Origin: Mycosarcoma maydis
Taxonomy: Eukaryota; Basidiomycota; Ustilaginomycetes; Ustilaginales
Direction: 5' to 3'
Assembly: GCF_000328475.2 (NCBI RefSeq)
Contig: NC_026478.1
Location: 1,178,001-1,242,000, forward strand
DNA: 64,000 nucleotides
In this document: piece by piece, positions 28,511-38,148 of the stretch
How the letters are laid out: each line of letters starts with the position of its first letter
Numbering within the stretch: the first letter of the stretch is position 1
Translations under genes and position numbers: made by a program
The notes under the pieces: model-generated
What the model saw: only the letters and a program-made list of their open reading frames with translations
The model's database searches: none
Told to the model about the DNA's origin: nothing

Positions 28511-31500
28511 TTACTGCGGCTGCTCGTGCAGCTCTTCGTCATTGGTGGTGGATGCCGTGTCCTTGGCCGAGCTTTCGCGCTCGGCTGCAACCCCAGCCGC
28601 GGAGCTAGCAGCAGCCACTGGGCTGGCTAAAGGGCTAGACCTGCTCGGCGCACTTGCATGGCCAAGAGCGCCCAACCCCATCCTCGTGCTTGCAAACGAT
28701 CCCAACGCAGCAGGCCCGTTCGCAGCTGCGCTAGCAGGAGCCGTAGTAGGCGATCCAGACCCCGAGGTATTCGAAGAAGAGTTGAGGTTACCGAGAGACA
28801 GCCTCGTCCTTAACTGCGAAACGCCTGGCAGTGTTGGCGCTGACCAGATATCGCCGCCACCACTAGCTGATCCTGCCGAATTGCTCGCAACCAAACTACC
28901 GCTCCCGAGAGGAGGAGATGATGTAACCCAACCAGCGGTTGACGGTGGCATATTGGCATTGCTCGCCGAGGGCGCAGACCAAGTGTCGCTAGCGCCAAAG
29001 ATCGACGATATAGTGCTCGAGCTGAATGGCGGCAGACCACCTGCGGGTGCTGCCGCAGAGGGCGCGTTTGAACCGTGCGCCCCGCTGAGACCGCCGGACA
29101 TACCAGGCGCCCGTCCAAAGCTGTCCATGCTCGGATCGTAGTCCAGCGGTCCAAACTTGGACGAGGTGCCAAACGGTACTGATGACGACGCCTGGTCATC
29201 GCTACCGCTGCCACTCGTACCCAGGGCGTGCGCGTGCAGCCCCATGGGACCAAAGCGCGGACTTGCACCTGCGAATCCCATCGATGAACCGGAGCCATCG
29301 ATGCCTTGCGTGAGCAGTGGCGAGTGTCTCGAAAAGGGGCTCGCCGCTCCTGGCGCTGCCATGGAGAACAGGCTCGAACCCATGCCGGAAGAAGGCGGCA
29401 CACTGAACTCGGAACTGAGTGGCAGGTTCAGGATGTTGGTTTGGTTGACGCTGGCGTTGCTGGGTGATGCAAGCGTGGATTGGCTCGACAGCGATGGAGC
29501 CCCTCCGCCATTTCCGCCGTTGCTGCTGCCGATGCTGGAGGTAGGGATGTGACGAGCAAGAGGGAAAGCGAATCTGGACGAAGACGTGGGCGAATGCTCG
29601 ACGGAGGCTACTCCAGCGGGTGGCGATTGAATCGCAGTAGCAGCCTGTGTGGCAGTCTGCGCTGGTGCAACGGAGGGAAGGGTGGTGATCATGCTTAACT
29701 TGCCATCCGAAGCTACCGGAGGGTTTTTGCTGATGACGGGCGAAGCGTGATTCGACCCAGTCGAGGGCACAAATTCCGGATTGGTCGGGTTGAGCGTGGT
29801 TGATGTCGAAGACGCTGGCAGTCTGACCTGAGGTGGATTGTACGAGAGCTGTGGCACGGGCAAACTTGACCGGCGGCGAGCATCGATTGACGGATCGTAG
29901 GGGTCAAAGCCGAGCGTGGGATCGTACAGGTCATCCTGACTCGCCTCGGACACACCAGAAGGGAATTGTGAGGACTGTTGTGGCTGGCTGTAGAACGAGT
30001 CCATGGTGGCGTAGGGCCCGTTAGAACCAAAGCCGCCCATCCCCATCGCTTGATCTGAAATGTAGCCTTGTCCTGGAGGTAGCATAGCACCTTGCTGGGA
30101 TGACACACCAGCACCCGTGAAGCCAGTGGCAGTGATAGCATCAAAGCTCTGGGTCTGTTGATTGTGATTCTGTCCGCGACGGAAACCTTTGCCGAAACTC
30201 TGCATAAAGCCTCGAGATGCCCCAGCAAAGCCTGAGCCGCTCGTGCTGCTGTTGTTTCCGGGTCCGCTAAATTGACCGGCGGGACTCGAGACAGCACGGT
30301 TACCAAAGCTGCCCATCTTACCACCTCTAGCTCCTGATTTGTTCTTGTGACCCATAACGTTGGCTGCTGGATGGGGTCCACTGGCATGACGATGTCCACC
30401 TCGTTGTGCGCCCCCGGCAGCAGCTCCACCACGTCGAGCGTTGCTGACATGTCCGCCTGGAGGCTTGGTGAGAACTTCTCTGGCTTCTTCCTTGATCTTT
30501 TCAATCTCGGACTGGATGGAACCGAGCTGCTCGTCGCGCAAGTCGTCGCGTTCAGTTTCGAGTGCTTTTGCCGCTGCTTCGAGAGATCGAAGCTCTTTTT
30601 CAAGAGCAGCCAGAGCTGCATCGTCCTTGTCCCACTCTGCTTGTGCTGCTGCTTCTTCCGCCTCGACTTGCTTGCTCAAAGTTTCCACCTGGCCTTCGAG
30701 CTCAGCATCCTGTTCCTCCCACTGGGGCTGCTCCTTCTCAGCAACTTCGGCTTGCTCGTGGATCTCCTTGGTGAGAATGGTGGTCTGCTTTATAAGCTCC
30801 TGCAATGCCAAAACTTTCTGGCGACTGCGGTTATCGGTCGCACTCATTCGGTCCATACCACGTTTGACAGCATCGATCTCGTGGCGGAGACCAGCTTCTT
30901 GTTTGGACGACTCCTTTCTTGCCCGCTTGACGTCTGCGGCGAGAGAAGCTTTGAGGGCGTCTAGGGTTTCAAGCTCAGCTTGGAGGACGGCTAGACGCTG
31001 AGGCGGGGCTTCAGCGACATCGGATTCGGGTGCAGATACGGGAAGACGGCTGAGTGGTGAGGGGGAAGAGGACCTAAGGGGGGGAGCCGGATCGATGGAA
31101 CGAGAAGAGTCGCGGTCGGACCTGGTTCGCAGCGTAGCGCGGAAAGCATCGTGGGTGCCATCAAGACCGGCCTTTACGAGGAATTGAATGTCGTAGTCGG
31201 ACTCAGGCTCGAGGCCGAAGATGACGACGATGGCTTCGTGGGAGCCGCGCTCTCCAAGCAAAACATGCGGCCAGTCCTGGCCGTTGACGATGACCGAGAC
31301 TCGGTCCTTGAAGACACTGGTAACGTGATGGCGGGCGTCGGAGCTTCCCTCATAGCCTGAGTCGGAAGCATCTGAAGCAGAGCCAGCTTCATCTTCGACG
31401 GCGGTGGCAGCGTCGTCCGAAGGCCAAGCGTCGTCGTCGTTGGCAGAGTTGTGAGCCGATTCGGAGGGAGCCGAGCTGTAAGAGCTCCTTCTGAGCTGAA

Positions 31501-32074
31501 CTGGCACGGTGGGAGGAGGACGAAGGCGGATCTTTGTGACCTTGCGATTCAAGCTTCGAGTTGCGACAAGACCCTCTGTGAGCTTGGATATGGGTGTTTC
31601 GAGTGGTTGCGTCGAGGCTGACGCTTGAGCAGTTGCGGGAATTCTGGACTTAGAGACAGCAGCTGCAGTGGCAGACGTGGGAGAAGGTGATATTGCCGTA
31701 GCTCTAGCCGAGGAGCGACCGGGAGACGAGCTGCGAGCGGCGCCGTTGGGTGAAGATCTGGGCTTGTTGCGTTTTCGCAGCTGCGAGTTGATCGCTTCGA
31801 GAGGGATGGCACTAAGAGGCGGCGGGCGTGTGGACCATAGTAAGGAAATCGAGACGGGGGTGAGGTCGAGCAGCTCTATGCGATAGGGATGATGTTGGTT
31901 GTTTAAAGGCCGTGGACGCATCTTTGGACTGGGGCGCGCTATGGACGTCGAAGGGGGATAAGATGCTGCTGGCACTGCAGTTGATGATGATGATGATGAT
32001 GATGATGGTTGGCTTGGATGCGATACATCTTGGAATGGTGGCCCATCGCTGGGCCGGTGGGCCGCGGTGGGCAT
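28511..32074 (-). CDS. Large coiled-coil protein with FN3-like segments, function unknown
   Basis: A 1187-residue protein from the ATG at 32074 (MPTAAHRPSDGP); a later ATG (MRPRPLNNQ, about residue 51) is a possible alternative. Two segments look like parts of one fibronectin-III-like sandwich: HPYRIELLDLTPVSISLLW (about 60-78), and VIVNGQDWPHVLLGERG with VVIFGLEPESDYDIQFLVKA (about 260-300). They are separated by about 180 disordered, basic, Ser-rich residues. A long coiled coil follows (about 355-540, KASLAADVKRARKE..., QSEIEKIKEEAREVL). The C-terminal 640 residues are Gly/Ser/Gln/Pro-rich and disordered, with RGG-like GGQRGGHRHASG near the start. I do not recognise a named family; fungal proteins with this layout exist as uncharacterised. 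A scaffold role is a guess from architecture. Confidence 0.75.
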   Translation of the reverse strand: MPTAAHRPSDGPPFQDVSHPSQPSSSSSSSSTAVPAASYPPSTSIARPSPKMRPRPLNNQHHPYRIELLDLTPVSISLLWSTRPPPLSAIPLEAINSQLRKRNKPRSSPNGAARSSSPGRSSARATAISPSPTSATAAAVSKSRIPATAQASASTQPLETPISKLTEGLVATRSLNRKVTKIRLRPPPTVPVQLRRSSYSSAPSESAHNSANDDDAWPSDDAATAVEDEAGSASDASDSGYEGSSDARHHVTSVFKDRVSVIVNGQDWPHVLLGERGSHEAIVVIFGLEPESDYDIQFLVKAGLDGTHDAFRATLRTRSDRDSSRSIDPAPPLRSSSPSPLSRLPVSAPESDVAEAPPQRLAVLQAELETLDALKASLAADVKRARKESSKQEAGLRHEIDAVKRGMDRMSATDNRSRQKVLALQELIKQTTILTKEIHEQAEVAEKEQPQWEEQDAELEGQVETLSKQVEAEEAAAQAEWDKDDAALAALEKELRSLEAAAKALETERDDLRDEQLGSIQSEIEKIKEEAREVLTKPPGGHVSNARRGGAAAGGAQRGGHRHASGPHPAANVMGHKNKSGARGGKMGSFGNRAVSSPAGQFSGPGNNSSTSGSGFAGASRGFMQSFGKGFRRGQNHNQQTQSFDAITATGFTGAGVSSQQGAMLPPGQGYISDQAMGMGGFGSNGPYATMDSFYSQPQQSSQFPSGVSEASQDDLYDPTLGFDPYDPSIDARRRSSLPVPQLSYNPPQVRLPASSTSTTLNPTNPEFVPSTGSNHASPVISKNPPVASDGKLSMITTLPSVAPAQTATQAATAIQSPPAGVASVEHSPTSSSRFAFPLARHIPTSSIGSSNGGNGGGAPSLSSQSTLASPSNASVNQTNILNLPLSSEFSVPPSSGMGSSLFSMAAPGAASPFSRHSPLLTQGIDGSGSSMGFAGASPRFGPMGLHAHALGTSGSGSDDQASSSVPFGTSSKFGPLDYDPSMDSFGRAPGMSGGLSGAHGSNAPSAAAPAGGLPPFSSSTISSIFGASDTWSAPSASNANMPPSTAGWVTSSPPLGSGSLVASNSAGSASGGGDIWSAPTLPGVSQLRTRLSLGNLNSSSNTSGSGSPTTAPASAAANGPAALGSFASTRMGLGALGHASAPSRSSPLASPVAAASSAAGVAAERESSAKDTASTTNDEELHEQPQ

Positions 32075-33630
32075 CGGAGTAGGACACAGGGACACAAGTC
32101 TGTTCCCAGAGACTTCTCTTCGGTTCGGTCAAAGAGAGCGGTAAGAGAGTTTCGAGCTCGAGGTCGAAGGTCAAGAATGGTTCCTTTTGAAGGACTATGA
32201 TGTTGGTCGAACCGACATTACGAGGAGATGGGAGGGCAGCTAGTTGGCGTTGATCCTGTTTCTAAGCTCGGGAGCGATGGTTCCGAACGTTTTGGAGAGG
32301 GAAATTGACAGGACAGGACAGCACAGCACAGCAAATCAACGATGAGAGTGAGCGTTGAACAATCAGACGACGACAACAGCAACAGCAACAGCAACGACAA
32401 CGACGATGGCGGACGTTTTCCGGCATGGCTGAGCATAAAATTTGGCCAGACGGTGGCTCTCACGTCTCAGTCACGAGTCGTGAGTCTGGTTGGTTACACT
32501 CAGACTCACTTTGAGAATTTCTTCACGCTTACTTGGCTTAGTCGTGAGTCGTGAATACTGAGCTGTTGCCCTAAAAACTGTGCCATTTTCGCGCTGTCAA
32601 ACCAACAAAAAGAACGCACTTTTCGTTGGCGGCATTCACGATTCAGATTCAGATTCACGAATCACGATTTTCGTGTTTGTGCGAAATGTCACTCACGACG
32701 GTACAGAGTCACGAGTGCGTCAAATCGGCACACGGCTGCCCGCTCATGGCTGTCGTCTTTGCCTGTTACCTACGCAATGTAACAATCTTGCTCCAATTAA
32801 TCACGAATCGTGAATCCACAGAAAGACAAACCACGAACACGCAAATCGTGAATCGTGAATCAAGCGTCGTGCGTCGTACTTCTTTCTGATTCGGCTTATG
32901 ACTGACACAATTTTTTCATCACAGTCACGAGTGGTGAGTCGAGGAGGAGCAAGAAAGCCAGCGAAAGGGAACATCGAAGCTTCCTTCTTCTCTTCTTCAT
33001 CGTTTAACAAAGTATCTGGATATCCCCTCATAGAGTCCTCCTCGCCATCTTGGATCTTCCGACAGGAAGAGAACTGGAGAGAAGCCGGTGCTAGTAGCCT
33101 ACGCCTTCTCTGACGAGAGGGCGATGGTCCAACGTGTCGGTAGGACTCTAACAAGGATACTCCTAGACCAATTCGGTGCATCTTTGGCTGACTTGCCGAG
33201 CTGCAAAGCTCACTTTTTGTTTCCATGGCGATGGCTCAGTCACCTAATGCCCCTACATTCCTCTAGCGACGCCTCGGTGATGTTTTGGTGATCGACCCAG
33301 CGATGCTGCTCGATTGACCCGGCTCTGTTCGAGGCGACGTTGCCCTCCTCGCCCTTTCTCCTCGACCCCCTCTCCCGTCTCCCGTCTTCCCTCGCTCCTA
33401 ATTCGCCTCGCATTCGTGATTCCTTCACTGCCCTTCTCTGTGGGTTGTAATTCCACTCTTTTGCCCAGGTTTTGTGTTTTGTGTTTGTCGTGGATTATGT
33501 GGTCTATGCCGCCTACCTTGTTCGAAGTCAACGATGCACGGTGGAAAGCAGACTTTGAAAAGCGAATTCATGGATTAACCTGAGGCGGCCTAACATCGGC
33601 TTCCACTGCTCACGCTCCATGCTCCTGCAC

Positions 33631-33716
33631 TTGAAGCTTAACCATTCACGATTCACAGGATTGTACCAAAAGGGTGTCTAGACTAGCAATCGGATTTGGA
33701 TTGTAATTTTTAACTC
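33631..33716 (+). repeat. Diverged dispersed repeat, copy A
   Basis: The copy shares TGAAGCTTAACC, TGTACCAAAAGG, GTCTAGAC and GGATTTGG with copy B at 57540-57615, in the same order and spacing. Copy A has an extra ATTCACGATTCACAGG segment after the first block. The source element is not recognised. Confidence 0.7.
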
Positions 33717-34635
33717 CTGCCCGTGCTCCCGTGGCTTGTGGCTCACGACCTACCACAGATGCGTGACGCAACACACGGCGAAGCATGGCCAGCTGACACA
33801 CGAATTTGTCTATTTTACCAGCCGTCATTTCTGAACCTCTCTTTTCGTGATTCTTTTCGAGCCTTTAGTAGTTCTTTTCTGCAAAACATGACCAAAGATC
33901 CACAAAACTGGGTAGCCTTGGGTAGCCTTCAAAAAAGCACGAACCTGCGGCATACACGAAGCACGCAGAAGGCGACTGACAGGACAAGTCGGAAGGGAAA
34001 CGCACGCCGATCGCACTCTCACTCTCTCCTTTCTGAAGCAGCGGTCACAGCAGTGTGGCATGTCCTGTACATACTCCAACGCCTCGCTTCTTGTGCCGAA
34101 CAGCTTGCTGCTGGTCACAAGGTGCGCGGACTGCACACGACACTCACCAAGGTCGCGTCTGCGTCTACGTGTGACTCGTGACTGGGTGTGGCATGGAAGC
34201 AACTCGTACTTTGCCTTCAACAGTCAAGAGTGGACCCTGAGCTAAGAAGGGGCTGATCGGTCAGGCGTGCGGGGTTTGCAGCCAAACAGGGAGGGTTTCA
34301 GCGCGCACTTAAGCGTTCTATCGGCGCGAAATAATCCAGCATGCATGACAGAACTCAAGCGAAGCCAAGACGGTATGTTACTCACGTGACTGCATCTGTC
34401 GCCTTTCGCCTGTTGCCTCTTGGGAGTAGTTATACGTGCTCTCCTCTAACTTTGCTTGACGCTCCGGCTAAATCAATCACGAGTCTTATTCGTACGCTGT
34501 AGAAGGCGAGACTTGTGCGCTATGTTTCCCCGGTCTACTCAGTGCAAACGCCGAGGCTTGCTCGACGACTTGGCCACCTCATTTCGGTCACGCTTATGGT
34601 GACTTGTGCGCATAAACTCGGTCTGTTGCTTCGAA

Positions 34636-34643
34636 TATATAAT
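34636..34643 (+). promoter_or_regulatory. Putative TATA box of the metallo-beta-lactamase gene
   Basis: TATATAAT lies 111 bases upstream of the ATG at 34755. It is the clearest TATA-like element in the window. Confidence 0.5.
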
Positions 34644-34754
34644 GCGAGGTCCGCTACGAATCCCAGCGTGTTGCAAGCTCTAAGAGCCCCTTCACTATAG
34701 AATCGGCTTCGACACAGAAAGCGACATCCAACGGTTTCCATTTCAATAGCAGCC

Positions 34755-35639
34755 ATGTCCGACCACTTCAGCCAGCACCAATTACGCGAGGGCGTTGTTC
34801 TACCCCACGTGCTCAACAAAGCTCCCAAGGGTACCAAGGCGTATGTTCTCAACCTGGGCTACCTTCAAGCCGACGCTGGATGGTTCAAGCGCGGAGCCAA
34901 CCAATCGCTCATGAGTGATCCCAAGGGTCCCGAGGTTCACGAGCGACGTGATCTCATCATGTACTCTGTTCTCATCGACCATCCCACCGAGGGACTGATC
35001 CTCTGGGAGACTGGCTGCGGCAAAGACTATCCTGAGGTCTGGGGAGCACCTCTGAACGACATTTTCGCACGTTCGCGCTTCTCTCCGGAACATGAACTGG
35101 ATGCCGCGATCGCTAAAACGGGTCACAGCATCAGCGACGTCAAGCAGGTCATCATCGGTCATCTTCACCTCGATCATGCTGGCGGGCTCGAGTATTTCCG
35201 CAAATCCGACGTCCCCATCTGGGTACATGAACGAGAACTTAAATCTGCCTTTTTCAGCTGTGCCACCGGTGCAGATCGCGGCGTCTATCTGCCTCACTAC
35301 CTCTCGATCGACCAACTCAACTGGAAGTGCTTCGACGACCGAACCATCGACTTTGCTCAAGGTATCACCCTACACCACCTACCCGGTCATACCGATGGCC
35401 TCATCGGAATGCAGCTCAACTTGGAAAACGATGGAACCTTCTTCTTTGTCAGTGATCATGCTCATATCATGGACAACTACAAACCAGGAATCCCCCAGGG
35501 TTGGCTGGCAAGAGATCATCCATCTTGGTTCAATTCCAATCAGAGGTTGCAGAGGATGGAAAAGACAACCGGTGGATTGGTCGTTCCCGGACACGATCTC
35601 GAAACCGTCGAACCGCTGTTGGATCGAGTTCTGACGTGA
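34755..35639 (+). CDS. Metallo-beta-lactamase fold hydrolase, N-acyl-homoserine-lactonase-like (AttM/AhlD type)
   Basis: A 294-residue protein from the ATG at 34755. The full zinc set is visible: HLHLDH at 136-141, His212 in LPGHTDG, Asp234 in SDHAH and His280 in VPGHD. The opening KAYVLNLGYLQADAGWF and the ILWETGCGKDY strand match the lactonase branch of the superfamily. Fungal members of this branch are often annotated as lactonases or AHL-lactonase family proteins and resemble bacterial AttM/AhlD/AiiA. Those enzymes open the lactone ring of quorum-sensing signals. Whether this enzyme acts on AHLs, on other lactones or elsewhere is not determinable. There is no signal peptide, so it is probably cytosolic. 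A TATATAAT box lies 111 bases upstream. It is convergent with tps1. Confidence 0.88.
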   Translation: MSDHFSQHQLREGVVLPHVLNKAPKGTKAYVLNLGYLQADAGWFKRGANQSLMSDPKGPEVHERRDLIMYSVLIDHPTEGLILWETGCGKDYPEVWGAPLNDIFARSRFSPEHELDAAIAKTGHSISDVKQVIIGHLHLDHAGGLEYFRKSDVPIWVHERELKSAFFSCATGADRGVYLPHYLSIDQLNWKCFDDRTIDFAQGITLHHLPGHTDGLIGMQLNLENDGTFFFVSDHAHIMDNYKPGIPQGWLARDHPSWFNSNQRLQRMEKTTGGLVVPGHDLETVEPLLDRVLT

Positions 35640-35800
35640 AACAGACAAGGCGAGACCTGCTCAACGACCATTGGATCATGGCACACTCTCACATTCACGA
35701 TTAGGCCCGCGAAATCAATCACGAATTGCAATTCTTGATTTGAACAAATTCTGAGCAAAATCACGAATGTGGACGTTCCAAGAGGCTACAGACAAGACCA

Positions 35801-37645
35801 TCAAGGTCGAGAAGGCAAGCTCGGCACACCCGCACTAGGACTCTCCGCCTCGCCTTCTACCTTGATCCTCTTGAGATCATTGACAAAGCTCAAGCCCCAC
35901 CAGCTAGCCGTATGTTTCTTGACGTATCTACTGAGTTTCTCGAAGTTTTCCCTTCTGACATTTGCCGGCATGGTGAGCGCCTCGTGAATTGCATCCGAGA
36001 CAGCAAACGCGTCCCACGGATTACATATCAGCGAGCCATTCAAGCTCTGCGCTGCGCCTGCGAATTCCGAGAGAATCATGACGCCTGCCCTTTGCTGTTG
36101 ACATGCAATGTACTCGTACGAGACCAGATTCATACCATCTCTGGTTGAAGTGACCAGACATGCGTCGCTGATAGCGTAGAGCGCACACAGCTCATCGAAG
36201 CTCACCGATCGATGCAGAAAGTGGATCGGCATCGACTCGACCGTTCCGAAGCGTCCGTTGATTCGACCCACCGCTTCGTTGACGGTGGCGCGCAGGTTTT
36301 GATACTCTTCCACATCTTGACGCGAGGGTACTGCTACTTGAACCAGCACCACTTTGCCGATCCACTCCGGATGATCCTGCAGGAACGTCTCGAGAGCGTG
36401 CAGCTTCTGCGGTACACCTTTGATGTAATCCAATCGATCGACACCGACGATGATCTTGACACCTTCGAATCGACGTTGCAGACTCTTGATCCGTTCCTTG
36501 ACGCTTTCGCGTTCCAGACCGTCCTCGAACTGTGAAGGCTCGATACCGATCGGGTACGTGCCGACGTGAACATAGCGGCCTTCGAACTCGGCACCGTTGG
36601 GCATGGTGGGTAGTCCAAGAATGCGTGTGCACGAGGAGAGGAAGTGACGCGCATAATCGTAGGTGTGGAAACCGATCAGGTCGCAGTGCAAGATGCCGAG
36701 TAGGATCTCTCGACGAACGGGCAAGATTCGGTAGATCTCCGAGGAAGGGAAAGGAGTGTGAAGGAAGAATCCAATCTTGATGGACCCTCGGCCGCTCGAG
36801 CCGTCGCTGGTTCCGAGACCGCGACCCGTAGCACTGCTGTTGCTGCGAAGAGCTGCATCGCGACCTTGATAATCGCCTTGGTCATCACCCTCACCCTCAC
36901 CGTCGTCAGCCGGCGGCGTGTTGATGCGTCCGTTCCCTCGCAACGAATCATACGCCGAAGGGGCTGCTAGTAGATCGTCATCCTGAAGCTGCAACGTACC
37001 ATCCACACCGTGTCTCACGTGCTCCAACTCCCTCTGCGATGTAGCTCCCTGCTGCTCACTCCCCTCGATCAACGTCCTCAGCATCAACGGCAACAACATC
37101 AGATGATAATCCTGCACCCACACCATATCTCCTTGTCGAACAATGCTCCTGATCTTCTCTGCAAACCGCAGATTGGCCTCTCGATAAGCCAACCAGTTGG
37201 TCTCGTCAAAGTTCATCTCACCGGGATGGTAGTGAAACAGCGGCCAGAGGATCGAATTCGAGAACCCGTTGTAGTGGCGATCAGCGATCTCGTCTGAAAT
37301 CCATACGGGTTGACAGCTGTACTCTTCGCGCAGACGTTTCTCGATGTACTCTTCGTCCTTGGGCGGCACGGAAAGGCCTGGCCAGCCGATCCAGGTGAAG
37401 TTCATCGTCTTTTTGCATCCCGAGAGAGCCGAGACGAGACCACCGGAGGAAAGTGTGAAAGTGTAACCGCCAGGTACCGATGGGTCCACTTTGATGGTGA
37501 CGGGCAGTCGGTTCGAGACGACAATGAGAGATGCGCCTTCCATGACCGGACCGGCTTTGCAAAGGTCCTCAATGTGCTGCTGCTGGGCAGCCGTGACGGG
37601 GTCGGTTGAGGGTGCACCCTGCGAGGAAGTTGAAGCCGATGTCAT
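35801..37645 (-). CDS. tps1: Trehalose-6-phosphate synthase, Tps1
   Basis: A 614-residue GT20 glycosyltransferase from the ATG at 37645. It makes trehalose-6-phosphate from UDP-glucose and glucose-6-phosphate. Characteristic segments are LIVVSNRLPVTI (40-51), FTLSSGGLVSAL, FTWIGWPG, SILWPLFHYHPGEMNFDE, DMVWVQDYHLMLLP, KIGFFLHTPFPSSEIYRILP, GVDRLDYIKGVPQKLHA, DACLVTSTRDGMNLVSYEYIACQ and LSEFAGAAQSL. The catalytic core is complete. An insert of about 93 residues (195-288), rich in Asp, Gly and Ser, interrupts the core just after the VQDYHLMLLP strand, where yeast Tps1 (495 residues) has a short loop. Trehalose protects against heat, oxidative and osmotic stress, and T6P regulates glycolysis in fungi; this is family knowledge. 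There is no phosphatase domain. Confidence 0.96.
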   Translation of the reverse strand: MTSASTSSQGAPSTDPVTAAQQQHIEDLCKAGPVMEGASLIVVSNRLPVTIKVDPSVPGGYTFTLSSGGLVSALSGCKKTMNFTWIGWPGLSVPPKDEEYIEKRLREEYSCQPVWISDEIADRHYNGFSNSILWPLFHYHPGEMNFDETNWLAYREANLRFAEKIRSIVRQGDMVWVQDYHLMLLPLMLRTLIEGSEQQGATSQRELEHVRHGVDGTLQLQDDDLLAAPSAYDSLRGNGRINTPPADDGEGEGDDQGDYQGRDAALRSNSSATGRGLGTSDGSSGRGSIKIGFFLHTPFPSSEIYRILPVRREILLGILHCDLIGFHTYDYARHFLSSCTRILGLPTMPNGAEFEGRYVHVGTYPIGIEPSQFEDGLERESVKERIKSLQRRFEGVKIIVGVDRLDYIKGVPQKLHALETFLQDHPEWIGKVVLVQVAVPSRQDVEEYQNLRATVNEAVGRINGRFGTVESMPIHFLHRSVSFDELCALYAISDACLVTSTRDGMNLVSYEYIACQQQRAGVMILSEFAGAAQSLNGSLICNPWDAFAVSDAIHEALTMPANVRRENFEKLSRYVKKHTASWWGLSFVNDLKRIKVEGEAESPSAGVPSLPSRP

Positions 37646-38111
37646 GGTTGCTACTAGTACCGATCCCGGCTTGCGAACGATGCAATGAGAATTGACTGGA
37701 ACAACAGATCGAAGATATCTGCTCCTATCAGCGAGAGGCGAGCGGGACGATGAACGGGCGGCTTGTGGGAAGGAAGTGATAGAAATGTATGATGGTGGTA
37801 CGGAAAGGAGTTGTGCCAGTCGAAAGCAGGGATTATGTCAATGGTATTTCGGAGCAACTGCAGCAATGAATCAGGTTGACGACAAGAAAGCGGTGCTGCA
37901 AGTTCGGATGCGAGAGGTTACTAATCGTGAATATCGTAGCGAGCGTGGCTTGGGAGAGCTGTAAAACGCGATGCGACGAGATGGATCAGCAAGCTCGTCG
38001 AATCTTTGGCACTGGAGGTAGAATGGGGAACTGCTGTTTGCGTTACGACTTGTCGGCGACGACCGTGAAGCAGGATCGTGGATGCGAACGATCGAAGCTT
38101 CTATCAGCTCG

Positions 38112-38148
<37 letters not shown>

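Larger units (their letters stand above)
32075..34754. other. 2.7-kb gap with dense TCGTGA words and no supported gene
   Basis: This is the largest gap in the window. TCACGA/TCGTGA-type words cluster at about 32465-32550, 32635-32720, 32800-32870 and 32925, with single copies at about 33646, 34165 and 34477. It also holds one copy of a diverged dispersed repeat (33631-33716), CACGTGAC at about 34384, and a TATA box for the metallo-beta-lactamase gene (34636). Short open frames here lack homology, codon bias or plausible starts. Confidence 0.5.

Noticed and set aside
28542..29141. A 199-codon plus-strand frame opposite the C-terminus of the coiled-coil gene
   Set aside because: It is Ala/Leu-rich, the expected complement of the Ser/Gly/Ala-rich coding strand; no domain and no plausible promoter.
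29713..30621. A 302-codon minus-strand frame inside the coiled-coil protein gene
   Set aside because: It lies on the same strand in a different frame, over Ser/Gln-rich DNA; repeats in the real gene keep other frames open.
33723..34181. A 152-codon plus-strand frame in the 2.7-kb gap
   Set aside because: It starts at a weak site, contains TCGTGA-type words, and lacks any conserved motif.
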